Source: Streptomyces antimycoticus
GTDB taxonomy: Bacteria; Actinomycetota; Actinomycetes; Streptomycetales; Streptomycetaceae
Direction: 5' to 3'
Assembly: GCF_005405925.1 (NCBI RefSeq)
Contig: NZ_BJHV01000001.1
Coordinates: 4,154,001 to 4,218,000 of the forward strand
Length of the DNA stretch: 64,000 nucleotides
The notes below the pieces were generated by a model that made no database searches, had not been told where the DNA came from, and saw only the letters and a list, made by a program, of their open reading frames with translations. A program made the translations under genes and the position numbers. Shown here one piece after another: positions 21,014-30,360 of this stretch (position 1 is the stretch's first letter; each line of letters opens with the position of its first letter).

Positions 21014-21367
21014 TCAGTGCGCTGTCGGGTTCCCACCGCCGACGGACCCGTCGGCGCGCTCGCGCCGGGCCTCGTCCTCGACGAGCAGGGAGAGGAGCGA
21101 GGCCACCGGGAGTCCGGCCTCGGCCGGGTGGCGCAGGACCTTCCCCGGCTCGATGCGGTACGTGTTCGTACGCCCCTCCCGGGTGTGGGACAGGTACCCG
21201 TCCTGCTCCAAGTCGGCGATGATCTTTTGTACCGCGCGCTCCGTCAGTCTGCAGTGCGCGGCGATGTCGCGGATCCGCACATTCGGATCGTCGGCGATCG
21301 CGGCCAGCACGCGGGCGTGGTTCGTCAGGAACGTCCATCCGGTATGCGATTCAGGCACTCCTCCCAT
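21014..21367 (-). CDS. winged-helix (MarR-like) transcriptional regulator
   Basis: About 117 residues. The DNA-binding region reads NVRIRDIAAHCRLTERAVQK, IIADLEQDGYLSHTREGRTN, i.e. recognition helix then wing, typical of short winged-helix regulators. The C-terminal segment LPVASLLSLLVEDEARR may dimerise. Start is uncertain: ATG 21367 (MGGVPESHTGW) or an upstream ATG near 21409 (MFPDASSLWQY). It is divergent from the STAS gene at 21475, and the AT-rich gap between them probably holds both promoters. Confidence 0.75.
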   Translation of the reverse strand: MGGVPESHTGWTFLTNHARVLAAIADDPNVRIRDIAAHCRLTERAVQKIIADLEQDGYLSHTREGRTNTYRIEPGKVLRHPAEAGLPVASLLSLLVEDEARRERADGSVGGGNPTAH

Positions 21368-21474
21368 GGCCTCATGATATTGCCAAAGCGACGATGCATC
21401 TGGAAACATGAATCGCGCTTCGTGTAAAGCAAGTCGTGTAATGATAGCGCGGCGACTTGAGGGGAGACAGACAG

Positions 21475-21960
21475 GTGCACGCACGAGACGTCTCCACGCC
21501 CGAACCAGGACACCGCTCGCCATACCGGCCCACGCACGAGGCCGTACCCGGGATATCAGCCGGGCCGACGCCGTCGCACCTCTCCCCCGTACCCTCGACC
21601 ACCCTCATCACCGACAGCTACCGGGAGGGGCCCCGAAAGGTTGTCGTGGTACGGGGCGAAGTGGACTACGAGACCGCCCCCGCCCTGTCCGCCGCCTTGC
21701 ACGAAGCCCTCCGCGCCTCCACCGAGGGCGTCGACGCGGACCTGAGCGGGGTGGCGTTCTGGGACTGCTCGGGCCTCAACGCGCTGCTCAGGCTTCGCCG
21801 AGAGGCGCTCGCGCACGGCAAGACGGTCACCGTCCGCTCCCCGAGTCGCATGGTCAGGCGAGTTCTCACGCTGACCGACACATCACCGCTGTTCTTGCCC
21901 CCGCGTCCCTGCCGTCGGGCCACCGAGGGCCGCTCGGTCACGCCTCCATCTCGTCCTTGA
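21475..21960 (+). CDS. STAS-domain anti-sigma factor antagonist
   Basis: 161 residues with a disordered N-terminus of about 45 residues and a STAS domain: VVVVRGEVDYETAPALSAAL, then VDADLSGVAFWDCSGLNALL. The Ser in DCSGLNAL is the phosphorylatable position of SpoIIAA/BldG-type antagonists, so it probably takes part in a partner-switch with an anti-sigma kinase encoded elsewhere. The start is a GTG with GGGGAG 8 bases upstream. The last 23 bases overlap the convergent ClpN gene. Confidence 0.8.
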   Translation: MHARDVSTPEPGHRSPYRPTHEAVPGISAGPTPSHLSPVPSTTLITDSYREGPRKVVVVRGEVDYETAPALSAALHEALRASTEGVDADLSGVAFWDCSGLNALLRLRREALAHGKTVTVRSPSRMVRRVLTLTDTSPLFLPPRPCRRATEGRSVTPPSRP

Positions 21961-22687
21961 TGGCCTCGGCGATTCGGGTCAGCGCCCTGGTGAGGGTGTC
22001 CACGGCGGTGGCCTTGTCGATGCCCAGACCGGTCAACAGGCCCGCGCCGTCCTCGTGTTCGAGGAGGGCGAGGAGGATGTGCTCGGTGCCGATGTAGTTG
22101 TGGCCCAGCCGCAGGGCCTCGCGGAAGGTGAGCTCCAGGACCTTGCGGGCGCCCGCGTCGTACGGGATGAGCTCGGGCACCTCCTCGGCGGCCGGCGGGA
22201 GGGCCTCGGTGGCCGCCTGGCGGACGGTGTCGAGCAGGACGCCCTGGGCGAGGATCGCCTTCGCGGCGAGGCTGTCCGGGTCATGAAGAAGGCCCAGGAC
22301 CAGGTGCTCGGGGCGCACCTCACCGCTGGAGGCCGCGCGGGCCTCGTTCGCCGCCGCCATCACGGTGTTCCGCGCCCGTGTGGTGTAGCGGCTGAAGCCC
22401 TGGTTGGGGTCGAGATCCGACGGCTCGCCGGGCGTCTTGGGGACGAAGCGCTTCTGGGCCGCCTGCCGCGTGACCCCCATGCTCTTGCCGATGTCGGTCC
22501 AGGAGGCGCCGGAGCGGCGGGCCTGGTCCACGAAGTGGCCGATGAGGTGGTCGGCCACCTCATCGAGGTGCTCGGCGGCGATCACCGCGTCGGTGAGCTG
22601 CTCGAGAGCGTCGGTGTGGACCTTCTTGATGGCCTCGATCAGATCGTCGAGGCGTACGGGATGACTGAGTCCGACTGGTTTCGTCAT
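21938..22687 (-). CDS. Clp N-terminal repeat protein with helix-turn-helix
   Basis: 249 residues. An N-terminal helical part (about 10-55) leads to a helix-turn-helix (SWTDIGKSMGVTRQAAQKRF, about residues 62-81). The C-terminal 145 residues are two Clp-N repeats like the substrate/adaptor-binding region of ClpC/ClpA (SSGEVRPEHLVLGLLHDPDS; LGHNYIGTEHILLALLEHED), but there is no AAA+ ATPase domain. It is therefore likely a DNA-binding sensor of protein damage or a ClpC decoy, not a chaperone. Two palindromes flank its own promoter, suggesting autoregulation, and the -10 is so close to the ATG that the transcript is probably leaderless. Confidence 0.82.
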   Translation of the reverse strand: MTKPVGLSHPVRLDDLIEAIKKVHTDALEQLTDAVIAAEHLDEVADHLIGHFVDQARRSGASWTDIGKSMGVTRQAAQKRFVPKTPGEPSDLDPNQGFSRYTTRARNTVMAAANEARAASSGEVRPEHLVLGLLHDPDSLAAKAILAQGVLLDTVRQAATEALPPAAEEVPELIPYDAGARKVLELTFREALRLGHNYIGTEHILLALLEHEDGAGLLTGLGIDKATAVDTLTRALTRIAEAIKDEMEA

Positions 22688-22689
22688 GC

Positions 22690-22735
22690 GTCAACCATAG
22701 GTTGACACCCGGTGGAGCGTCAACGTTGGGTTGAC
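22690..22735 (-). promoter_or_regulatory. leaderless promoter with two GTCAAC-N5-GTTGAC operators
   Basis: On the minus strand, -35 TTGACG (22723-22718), an 18-base spacer and -10 TATGGT (22699-22694) are followed after 6 bases by the ATG of the ClpN/HTH gene. Two 17-base palindromes, GTCAACC-ATA-GGTTGAC (22690-22706) and GTCAAC-GTTGG-GTTGAC (22719-22735), cover the -10 and the -35 respectively, with 29 bases from start to start. Self-binding by the HTH protein is inferred. Confidence 0.65.
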
Positions 22736-22737
22736 AG

Positions 22738-23046
22738 TCAATCCACATCGCCGGAGCCCGCCCCGCGGGCCCGCCTGGCCCGGTGCTCATGGTGCGACCG
22801 ATGCGGGGGCCAGAACGACGTCCACGTGAACTTGTCGCCGCCCACCCACCGGACCACATCCGGATCGTCCAGATCGACATCGTCCAGGCCGACCTCCCGG
22901 GCGATCTCGATGACGTCCAGGACCGAGTGCGCCTTGCCCGCCAGCTCACCGGCGATCTCGACCAGACGGTACGGGGGGTCGTTCTGCTGCACGCCGAGCA
23001 CCACGATCGGAGGCCGGTGAATGCGCGGGGCCTGGGATTCGGTCAT
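22738..23046 (-). CDS. small hypothetical protein
   Basis: 102 residues, start MTESQAPRIHRPP. The middle is acidic (DVIEIAREVGLDDVDLDDPD) and the C-terminus basic/His-rich (WPPHRSHHEHRARRAR). I do not recognise the family. Its stop lies 50 bases before the ClpN/HTH start, with the latter's promoter in the gap, so it is upstream but separately controlled. A start at 23067 is possible. Confidence 0.6.
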   Translation of the reverse strand: MTESQAPRIHRPPIVVLGVQQNDPPYRLVEIAGELAGKAHSVLDVIEIAREVGLDDVDLDDPDVVRWVGGDKFTWTSFWPPHRSHHEHRARRARGAGSGDVD

Positions 23047-23129
23047 ATGTCCCAGGCTGCTCCCCACGCCCTCTCACCGCACCTCGGAAAACGCCGGACG
23101 CGTGAGCCCGCCGCCCCCATGCGGCACTG

Positions 23130-23160
23130 CGGCGGGGCCCCCGGTCCGGGAGCCCCGCCG
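23130..23160 (-). terminator. hairpin downstream of the GH48 cellulase gene
   Basis: CGGCGGGGC (23130-23138) pairs with GCCCCGCCG (23152-23160); the loop includes a further short CCGG pairing. It lies 15 bases past the GH48 stop. Confidence 0.6.
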
Positions 23161-23174
23161 TCGCGCGATGGTGA

Positions 23175-26153
23175 CTACTCGAAGAGGTCCGCGTACGACC
23201 CCATCGCCAGCGCGATGTCCGCCTGGGCCCAGAACCGGTGGTACGTGAAGCTCGGGACCGCCCCGCCCTTCAGATACGCCTCGACCTTCGACCAGGCCGG
23301 GTCGTTCTTGTAGAAGGAGCGGATCGACTGGAAGGTGGAGCTGGAGTCGATCTTGTCGCCGTTCGGCATGGTCCCCGTCCAGCCGCTGGGGACGTAGACC
23401 GGGTCGTCGAAGCGGTTGTAGTCGGCGCGGGACTCGGGGACCGCGATCCCGAGGGCGTCCTGGTAGTTGTTCCACATGCCGTCCAGCAGCGCCTTCGCGG
23501 TGTCCCTGGCCTGGGTGTCGCCGGACTTGGCGGCGTAGTAGGACAGGGTCTTGGCATACGCGGCCGCCACACCCACGTCATTGGTGTAGTCGGCGACGGT
23601 GACATGCAGGCTCGCGTTGGCGCCGGGGCTGGAGGCGTTCCAGGTGTCGGGCTGGCCGGACCACTGGAGGGTGGACGGGATCTGGTACGTGCCGCCTGCG
23701 TTGACGGTGGTCTTGGACAGCGCCCACTTGACCCACTTGTCCAGGACCGTCTTCGCCGAGGCGTCACCGGTGCGGTTGTAGTACTCCGCGACCCGCTCCA
23801 TGGACCACGCCTGGAAGCCGAACCACTGGTTGGACGGCGGATCGTGGTAGACCGGCTTCTCGTCGTAGTACATGCCGTAGAAGGTGGACGTGCCCGACGG
23901 CGGCGTGGCGTAGCGGCCCTGCCAGCTGTTGGTGGCGCCGCCCGCGATGGCGCCCTCGCTGGACTGCAGCCAGCGGTAGAACTCCAACTGGCGCTTCAGG
24001 CTGGTGGACCAGTCGCTCGCGCCCGTCGCGGACTTGGGCTTGAGGTCGGCGTACGAGCTCAAGGCCCAGGCCGCCATGGGGTTCTGGTAGCCGCCGTGGG
24101 CGTGGCTGGAGCCGATGCGCCAGGACCAGCCCGCGGAGGTGTCGGTGGCGCCGCCCCAGGCGTAGTACCAGGACAGCAGGTAGTGGGAGCTGTCCTTGCC
24201 GTTGCCGGCCGCGCAGCCGGTCTCGCCGACGCAGTTGCCGATCTTCTTGAAGTACTTGTCGTACATCGCGTAGCGCAGATAGTCACCCATCTTGGCGGCC
24301 TTGGCGATGTTGCCGGAGATCTGGCCGCCCTTGCCCTGCGCCTTGGCCCACTCCGAGGCCCAGTAGGCGGCCTGGACGACGCGGGCGTCGGCGTCGGGGG
24401 CGTTGGTGAACTTCCACTGCTTGGCGTACGAGGCGTCGCCGGTGAACAGGTCCAGGTAGCCGTTCTTGCCGCCGTACTTGAAGCCGTCGCAGGTGGGCTG
24501 GGTCACGGTCTCCCAGACCGACTCCTGCGGGCCGCGCTGGAAGGTGTTGACATAGCTCGGGCCGGTGTCGCTCGGGCCCGCCTCGCACTTGCCGGGCGCG
24601 TTGCCGTAGCCATAGACGTTGTCGACGTCCTGGATCCAGTGCATGCCGTAGATGTCATCGGTGCCGTACGCGCTCTTCAGCTCGGCGGCGATGGGGTCGT
24701 TGCCGACCGGGACATTGCCGTTGAGCTGGGAGGGGTACTGGGAGGGCTGGTCCCACTCGGGCGCGTAGGTGGCCGGCTTGGAGGCGTTGTAGAAGCCGCC
24801 CGTGGGCTGGTCGGCGTGGGTGGGGATCATGTACTTCTCCATGATGTCCCACGCGTTGTTGAACTTGGACCAGTCGCCGGTGACCTTGCCGTACATCGCC
24901 TGCAGCCAGATCAGATAGCTGTACGCCTCGGAGGTCGTCTCATGGCCGTGGTCGGGGGCCTCGACGATCAAGGTCTCCACCGAGTGGTACGGAACGCCCT
25001 CGGGCGAGAAGTAACCCGCCGAGGGTGCGGTGATCTTGTTGTAGAGGTCCAGGAAGCGGGCGTCGTAGACCTTCGCGGCGGCCAGCTGGGTGACGGTGAC
25101 CTCAGCCTTGGTGTGGCCGGCGGCGCTCGCGGTGAAGGTGGCGGCGCCGGTGCCGCTGTTGGCGGCGGCCACGGTCACCTGCTGGGCGGTGTCCCAGGTG
25201 GCGGGGGTGAAGGTGAGGGTGGCGCCCGAGGAGATCGTCAGCCCGGTGTTGCCCGAGGTGCGGGCGACGGAGACGGTGACGTCCGCGGACGGCTTGGTGG
25301 ACAGCTTGACGCCGAACGTCCCGCTCTTACCCTGCTGCACCCCGAGCTGACCGGGGCTCGCCACCAGCGCGGGACCGGCCGCCACATGGATGCCGACGGG
25401 GGTGGACTCGGCGGCGGCGCCCTGGCTGTCGTACGCCTTGGCGTAGAGCGAGTAGTCGCCCGCCGGGACGTCCTTGTGGTCGAAGGCGTACGGGGAGCTG
25501 GTGTCGGTGCCCAGGAGCTTGGTGTCGCTGTAGAACTCGACCTTGGTGATCGTCGCCCCGTCGGCCGCCGCGGCCGTGGCCGTCATCGGAACGGTGCCGC
25601 CGGAGGTGAAGACGGCGCCGGGGGACGGGCTGCTCAGCACCGCGATGGGCGGCTGATGGGCGCCCCGGCAGGCCACGCCGTTGACGGTGAAGGAGGTGGG
25701 GGCGGCGTTGCTGCCGCTGTAGGTGAACTGGGCGCCGGTGGTGACATTGCCCCCGGCCGCGATCTTCGCGTTGTGCCCGGCGTTGGTGACGGTGACGGTC
25801 TTGCCGGACTGCGACCAGCTGCCGTTCCAGCCGTTGCTCAGCTTCTGGTTGCCGGCGTAGTCGTACGTCAGGGTCCAGCCGTCGATGGCGTCGGTGCCGG
25901 GGTTGGTGAGGGTGAGGTCGGCGGTGAAGCCGGAGCCCCAGTCGTTGGTCTTGTAGTCGACCCCGCACTGGACCGCCGCGGCGTGCGCGGGGGCGGCGCC
26001 GCCCGCCGCGGTCATGGCCACGGGGAGCGAGAGCGCGGCGGCCAGGGCGGTCACCAGCCGTCGCATGCGTCGTCGTACCCCGAGCCGTGCCCCTGAAAGT
26101 CGTGCCCCTGATAGTCGGGTGCCTGATAAGGGCGAGCCACGCTGTACGCGCAT
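23175..26153 (-). CDS. secreted GH48 reducing-end cellobiohydrolase with CBM2
   Basis: Processive exocellulase releasing cellobiose from cellulose chain ends. The start ATG at 26153 has GAGGAGGT 6 bases upstream. A long signal peptide (about 58 residues, with [16 protein letters not shown] repeats before the [13 protein letters not shown] core) ends APAHA. CBM2 follows (about 59-160: [36 protein letters not shown]), then an Ig-like domain ([20 protein letters not shown]), a second beta module, and the GH48 catalytic domain from about 360 to 992 ([20 protein letters not shown] carries the catalytic Glu). Length 992 is normal for multi-domain GH48. A perfect CebR box lies 52 bases upstream of the start. 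Confidence 0.95.
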   Translation of the reverse strand: MRVQRGSPLSGTRLSGARLSGARLGVRRRMRRLVTALAAALSLPVAMTAAGGAAPAHAAAVQCGVDYKTNDWGSGFTADLTLTNPGTDAIDGWTLTYDYAGNQKLSNGWNGSWSQSGKTVTVTNAGHNAKIAAGGNVTTGAQFTYSGSNAAPTSFTVNGVACRGAHQPPIAVLSSPSPGAVFTSGGTVPMTATAAAADGATITKVEFYSDTKLLGTDTSSPYAFDHKDVPAGDYSLYAKAYDSQGAAAESTPVGIHVAAGPALVASPGQLGVQQGKSGTFGVKLSTKPSADVTVSVARTSGNTGLTISSGATLTFTPATWDTAQQVTVAAANSGTGAATFTASAAGHTKAEVTVTQLAAAKVYDARFLDLYNKITAPSAGYFSPEGVPYHSVETLIVEAPDHGHETTSEAYSYLIWLQAMYGKVTGDWSKFNNAWDIMEKYMIPTHADQPTGGFYNASKPATYAPEWDQPSQYPSQLNGNVPVGNDPIAAELKSAYGTDDIYGMHWIQDVDNVYGYGNAPGKCEAGPSDTGPSYVNTFQRGPQESVWETVTQPTCDGFKYGGKNGYLDLFTGDASYAKQWKFTNAPDADARVVQAAYWASEWAKAQGKGGQISGNIAKAAKMGDYLRYAMYDKYFKKIGNCVGETGCAAGNGKDSSHYLLSWYYAWGGATDTSAGWSWRIGSSHAHGGYQNPMAAWALSSYADLKPKSATGASDWSTSLKRQLEFYRWLQSSEGAIAGGATNSWQGRYATPPSGTSTFYGMYYDEKPVYHDPPSNQWFGFQAWSMERVAEYYNRTGDASAKTVLDKWVKWALSKTTVNAGGTYQIPSTLQWSGQPDTWNASSPGANASLHVTVADYTNDVGVAAAYAKTLSYYAAKSGDTQARDTAKALLDGMWNNYQDALGIAVPESRADYNRFDDPVYVPSGWTGTMPNGDKIDSSSTFQSIRSFYKNDPAWSKVEAYLKGGAVPSFTYHRFWAQADIALAMGSYADLFE

Positions 26154-26204
26154 CGGGGGACCTCCTCGCGGTTCGTGCGGGTGGTGGGGGAAAGTGCGAA
26201 CCAG

Positions 26205-26218
26205 TGGGAGCGCTCCCA
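26205..26218. promoter_or_regulatory. CebR box upstream of GH48 gene
   Basis: TGGGAGCGCTCCCA, the perfect 14-base palindrome bound by CebR in Streptomyces. It lies in the divergent region between the GH48 (minus) and GH5 (plus) genes, on the GH48 side. Confidence 0.88.
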
Positions 26219-26348
26219 AGGTTCGTGTCAGCCTGATGAGGTGTCAAGTCTTTGAACAACACCGGGTGCTCAGAGCTCTTCTACCGATAATTCCGTGAAC
26301 AGGAACTGTTGACATGAGCCCGTCGGGCGCTACCTTCACTTCAACCAG

Positions 26349-26362
26349 TGGGAGCGGTTCCA
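26349..26362. promoter_or_regulatory. CebR box upstream of GH5-GH6 pair
   Basis: TGGGAGCGGTTCCA matches 12 of 14 positions of the CebR palindrome and lies 49 bases before the GH5 start codon. Confidence 0.75.
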
Positions 26363-26410
26363 GCAGTCTGCGCCGTATCGAACGGCGCGTGGACCCCAAG
26401 GAGTCGCTCC

Positions 26411-27598
26411 ATGCGAGCACCCCCGCGCCTTTATGCCTTGGTGGCCGCCGCGGTCTTATCCGTGGTGGGCACCGCCCTGGTGCCCACCACCACGTTGGCG
26501 GCGAGCGGCCCGGCCACGACCACCGCGTCGGTCGCCCCCGCCGACGCACCGTCGAAGCCATCGAAGCCGCTCCGCCCGAACGCCGCACCGCCGAAGCTGC
26601 GCGCCTCGGGCAACAAGCTCGTCGACGAGAACGGAGCCACCCGGCGGATGCTGGGCGTCAACCGCTCCGGCGGCGAGTTCATGTGCGTCCAGGGGCGAGG
26701 CATCTTCGACGGCCCCGTGGACGACGCCTCCGTCAAGGCCATCGCGGACTGGAAGGTCAACGCGGTCCGGATCCCGCTCAACGAGGAGTGCTGGCTGGGC
26801 CTTTCCCATATCAACCAGGCCTACGGAGGGACCAACTACATCGCGGCCGTCAAGGCACTCGTCGCCCGGCTGGAGGCCCATGGCATCACCCCCATCGTCG
26901 AGCTCCACTGGTCCCACGGCACCTACACCGGAGGGGACAGCCACTGCCCCGGCACCGCGTACGCCACCTGCCAGAAGCCGATGCCGAACGCGCAGTACAC
27001 CCCGGCCTTCTGGACCTCGGTCGCCCAGACCTTCGAGAGCGACCAGGCCGTGGTCTTCGACCTGTTCAACGAGCCGTTCCCGGACCGCGCCACCTCCGAC
27101 CTCACGGCGGCGTGGAAGTGCTGGCGCGACGGCGGGAGCTGCCCCGGAATCGACTTCCCGGTCGCCGGGATGCAGACCCTGCTGAACGCCGTAAGGACCG
27201 CGGGCGCCAAGAACCTGGTCCTGATCCCCGGGGTCGCCTACTCCAACGATCTGCGCCAGTGGCTGACGTACAAGCCGAACGACCCGGCGGGCAATCTCGC
27301 CGCCGCCTGGCACACCTACAACTTCAACACCTGTTCGAGCGAGAGCTGCTTCAACGAACAGCTCGCCCCGGTCATCGCCAAGGTCCCGTTCGTGGCGGGC
27401 GAGATCGGCGAGAACACCTGCTCCCACGGCTATATCGACCGGGTCATGGCCTGGCTGGACGCCAAGGGCGCCTCGTATCTGGGCTGGACCTGGAACACCT
27501 GGGACTGTTCCTCGGGCCCGTCTCTGATCAGCGATTACAACGGCACGCCGACCAACTTCGGCGTGGGACTCCGTGATCACCTGAAGGGAATGCAATGA
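26411..27598 (+). CDS. secreted GH5 endoglucanase
   Basis: Cleaves internal beta-1,4-glucan bonds. 395 residues: signal peptide (MRAPPRLYALVAAAVLSVVG, ending near TTLAASG), a short Pro/Lys linker, then the GH5 barrel. FDLFNEPFPD near residue 216 has the acid/base Glu and VAGEIGENTCSHG near 330 the nucleophile; HWSHGTYTGG and GWTWNTWDC are substrate-side motifs. No carbohydrate-binding module is attached, unlike most secreted streptomycete cellulases. ATG 26411 has AAGGAG 9 bases upstream. The stop overlaps the GH6 start (ATGA), so the two cellulases are translationally coupled and probably made in fixed ratio. Confidence 0.92.
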   Translation: MRAPPRLYALVAAAVLSVVGTALVPTTTLAASGPATTTASVAPADAPSKPSKPLRPNAAPPKLRASGNKLVDENGATRRMLGVNRSGGEFMCVQGRGIFDGPVDDASVKAIADWKVNAVRIPLNEECWLGLSHINQAYGGTNYIAAVKALVARLEAHGITPIVELHWSHGTYTGGDSHCPGTAYATCQKPMPNAQYTPAFWTSVAQTFESDQAVVFDLFNEPFPDRATSDLTAAWKCWRDGGSCPGIDFPVAGMQTLLNAVRTAGAKNLVLIPGVAYSNDLRQWLTYKPNDPAGNLAAAWHTYNFNTCSSESCFNEQLAPVIAKVPFVAGEIGENTCSHGYIDRVMAWLDAKGASYLGWTWNTWDCSSGPSLISDYNGTPTNFGVGLRDHLKGMQ

Positions 27599-28962
27599 GC
27601 CGCAGAATCCGAATGGCGGGCACTTTGCTCGCCGCCTCCGCGCTGACCATGGGGGCGCTGACCGGTGTGGCGTCCGCCCAGGTGGACAGCGGCAGGGCGG
27701 CCGCCGCGAAGGTCGACAACCCGTACTCGGGCGCCAAGGTGTATGTGAACCCCGACTGGTCGGCGAAGGCCGCCGCCGAGCCCGGCGGCAACAAGATCTC
27801 CAACCAGCCGACCGGCATCTGGCTGGACCGGATCGCCACGATCAACGGCACGGGCGGCGCGATGGGGCTGCGCGCCCACCTCGACGAGGCGCTGAAGCAG
27901 TCCGGCGGCAGCCCGACGGTCGTCCAGTTAGTGGTCTACGACCTGCCCGGCCGTGACTGCTCCGCGCTGGCGTCCAACGGCGAGCTGGGCCCGACCGAGA
28001 TCGACAAGTACAAGACCCAGTTCATCGACCCGATCGCGGCGATCCTCTCCGAGTCCAAGTACGCCAACTCGAGTCTGCGGATCGTCACCACCATCGAGGT
28101 CGACTCGCTGCCCAACCTGGTCACCAACACCGGCGGCAAGCCCACCGCGACGCCCGAGTGCGACACGATGAAGGCGAACGGCAACTACGTGAAGGGCGTC
28201 GGCTACGCCCTGAACAAGCTGGGTTCGATCGGCAACGTCTACAACTACATCGACGCCGGCCACCACGGCTGGATCGGCTGGGACGACAACTTCAACCCCA
28301 CCGCACAGGTGATCAAGCAGGCGGCGACGGCCGAGGGCAGCACGGTCGACAAGGTGGCCGGCATCATCGTCAACACGGCCAACTACAGCGCGCTGAAGGA
28401 GAACAACTTCACCGTCAACGACTCGGTCAACGGCACCACCGTGCGCCAGTCGAAGTGGGTGGACTGGAACCGGTACGTGGACGAGCTCTCCTACGCCCAG
28501 GCGTTCCGCCAGGAACTGGTCAACGTCGGCTTCCCGAGCAACATCGGCGCGCTGATCGACACCTCCCGCAACGGTTGGGGCGGCTCGGCGCGGCCCAGCG
28601 GCCCCGGCGCGAAGACGGACGTGGACACGTACGTCAACGGCGGGCGCTACGACCGCCGCATTCACGTCGGCAACTGGTGCAACCAGTCCGGCGCCGGGCT
28701 CGGTGAGCGCCCCAAGGCGGCACCGGCATCCGGGATCGACGCGTATGTGTGGATGAAGCCCCCGGGCGAGTCGGACGGCTCGAGCTCCGCGATCCCGAAC
28801 GACGAGGGCAAGGGCTTCGACCGGATGTGCGACCCGACGTACACCGGCAACCCGCGCAACAACAACAACATGTCGGGCGCGCTGGGGAACGCTCCGCTGT
28901 CGGGCCACTGGTTCTCGGCCCAGTTCCAGGAGCTGCTGAAGAACGCCTATCCGGCGCTGTAA
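27595..28962 (+). CDS. secreted GH6 cellobiohydrolase/cellulase
   Basis: Acts from the non-reducing end of cellulose. 455 residues with a 28-residue signal peptide (MAGTLLAASALTMGALTGVA, ending ASA). The GH6 core shows VVYDLPGRDCSALASNGELG, YNYIDAGHHGWIGWDDNF, GALIDTSRNGWGG and the C-terminal YVWMKPPGESDGSS with conserved Asp/Trp positions; the large size with exo-loops suggests a cellobiohydrolase. There is no CBM. It starts at the ATG overlapping the GH5 stop. A strong hairpin follows. Confidence 0.92.
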   Translation: MSRRIRMAGTLLAASALTMGALTGVASAQVDSGRAAAAKVDNPYSGAKVYVNPDWSAKAAAEPGGNKISNQPTGIWLDRIATINGTGGAMGLRAHLDEALKQSGGSPTVVQLVVYDLPGRDCSALASNGELGPTEIDKYKTQFIDPIAAILSESKYANSSLRIVTTIEVDSLPNLVTNTGGKPTATPECDTMKANGNYVKGVGYALNKLGSIGNVYNYIDAGHHGWIGWDDNFNPTAQVIKQAATAEGSTVDKVAGIIVNTANYSALKENNFTVNDSVNGTTVRQSKWVDWNRYVDELSYAQAFRQELVNVGFPSNIGALIDTSRNGWGGSARPSGPGAKTDVDTYVNGGRYDRRIHVGNWCNQSGAGLGERPKAAPASGIDAYVWMKPPGESDGSSSAIPNDEGKGFDRMCDPTYTGNPRNNNNMSGALGNAPLSGHWFSAQFQELLKNAYPAL

Positions 28963-28983
28963 GCGCACGGCCCGTCCCCTGAG

Positions 28984-29022
28984 GTGGGGCCGGTGGTCGC
29001 GTATCGCGGCCACCGGCCCCAC
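28984..29022 (+). terminator. strong hairpin between gh6 and cebR
   Basis: GTGGGGCCGGTGG (28984-28996) pairs with CCACCGGCCCCAC (29010-29022), extended by G-T and CG pairs toward the loop. It separates the convergent GH6 (plus) and cebR (minus) genes and can act for both. Confidence 0.8.
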
Positions 29023-29034
29023 ATGCTTTGCCGC

Positions 29035-30081
29035 TCAGGAAGACTCCCGCCGCACCAGCTGGGTAGGAAGTACCATCTGCGGCCGCTTGGAGGTGCGGTC
29101 CGACAGCCCCTCGATCTCCTCCAGCAGCACCCGCACCATCGCCCGGCCCATCTCCTCCGTGGCCTGCCGGACGCTGGTGAGCGGAGGGTCCATATGGCGG
29201 GCGACGGCCGAGTCCTCGAAGCCGACCAGCGCCACATCGTCCGGGACGCGGCGCCCGCTCTCGCGCAGCACCTGCCGGGCGCCCGCGGCCATCACGTCCG
29301 AGGCGGCGAAGACCCCGTCCACGTCCGGGCGCTGGTCGAGCAGTTGGCGCATGGCCCGGCGGCCGCCCTCCTCGGTGAAGTCCGCGGACGCCACCAGCTC
29401 CGGTTCCACCTCCCGGCCGGCCGCCCGGACCGCGGCGCCGTAGCCCTCCAGGCGGCACTGTGCGACATACATGTCCAGCGGTCCGGTGATGGTGGCGACC
29501 GTCGAGCGGCCGCGGCCGATGAGGTGTTCCACGGCGGACTGGGCGCCGCCGGTGTTGTCCGAGTCGACGTACGGGACCGATTCATGCGCCGAGCGGCGGC
29601 CGCTGAGCACCGCGGGCATCTCGATTTGCTCCAGCAGGTCCGGCAGCGGGTCGTCCGCGTGCACGGAGACCAGCAGCACCCCGTCGACCCGGTGCGCGGA
29701 GAGGTAATCCGCGAGCCGCTGCCGTTCCTTGGGGGTGCGGATGAGGGTCAGCAGCAGTTGCAGATCGGTGTCGGCGAGTTCGGCGCCGACACCGCGGATG
29801 ATGTCGGAGAAGTACGGTTCGGCGAAGAGCCGGGTCTCGGGCTCGGGGATGACCAGGGCGACGGCGTCGGCACGGTTGGCGGCGAGCGCGCGGGCCACCC
29901 GGTTGGGCACATAGCCGAGTTCGGCGACGGCCTGCTCGACGGCTGTCCGGGTGCGGTCGCTGACCCGCGGCGAACCGTTGATCACGCGGGAGACGGTGCC
30001 GCGGCCGACTCCGGCGCGGGCCGCCACTTCCTCGAGGGTCGGCCGTCCCCGCCCCGCGCCATGCCGCCGCGTTCCTGCCAT
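29035..30081 (-). CDS. cebR: CebR, LacI-family cello-oligosaccharide repressor
   Basis: Represses cello-oligosaccharide uptake and cellulase genes until cellobiose/cellotriose binds. 348 residues; the N-terminal LacI HTH is PTLEEVAARAGVGRGTVSRV with INGSPRVSDRTRTAVEQAVA, followed by the periplasmic-binding-like effector domain (VALVIPEPETRLFAEPYFSD, GVFAASDVMAAGARQVLRES). It is divergent from cebEFG with a perfect operator between, and two further boxes lie by the cellulases, so those are probably its regulon. Start MAGTRRHG at 30081 is chosen for GGAGG 7 bases upstream; an upstream in-frame Met (30144) lacks one. Confidence 0.93.
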   Translation of the reverse strand: MAGTRRHGAGRGRPTLEEVAARAGVGRGTVSRVINGSPRVSDRTRTAVEQAVAELGYVPNRVARALAANRADAVALVIPEPETRLFAEPYFSDIIRGVGAELADTDLQLLLTLIRTPKERQRLADYLSAHRVDGVLLVSVHADDPLPDLLEQIEMPAVLSGRRSAHESVPYVDSDNTGGAQSAVEHLIGRGRSTVATITGPLDMYVAQCRLEGYGAAVRAAGREVEPELVASADFTEEGGRRAMRQLLDQRPDVDGVFAASDVMAAGARQVLRESGRRVPDDVALVGFEDSAVARHMDPPLTSVRQATEEMGRAMVRVLLEEIEGLSDRTSKRPQMVLPTQLVRRESS

Positions 30082-30230
30082 ATCGCGCCTCCAGCCGTCC
30101 GTACCCAGCAGCTCCAACCCCCCAATGGGCGGCTGCGGAGTCATTCAACAGCAGTGTGGTTTCGGGAAGTTGTTTCGCGCACTCCCTTGACACCCCAGCG
30201 GGGAGCCGCGACCCTTCAACACATCACAGC

Positions 30231-30244
30231 TGGGAGCGCTCCCA
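30231..30244. promoter_or_regulatory. CebR box in cebR-cebE intergenic region
   Basis: Perfect TGGGAGCGCTCCCA palindrome, 117 bases before the cebE start and 150 before the cebR start. Confidence 0.9.
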
Positions 30245-30360
30245 CAGTACCTGAGCCATACACAACCCGCACGATGACCACCCGGCTCGATGCATCTCAA
30301 AGAACCATGTATCGCTACGTATTGACCGGAAGCCGTTGGGCGGGGCGCTAGGAGGACGGA

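Noticed and set aside
23238..26096. 952-residue plus-strand frame opposite GH48
   Set aside because: Antisense shadow, mostly Val/Gly/Arg, no domains; the GH48 frame has all the motifs.
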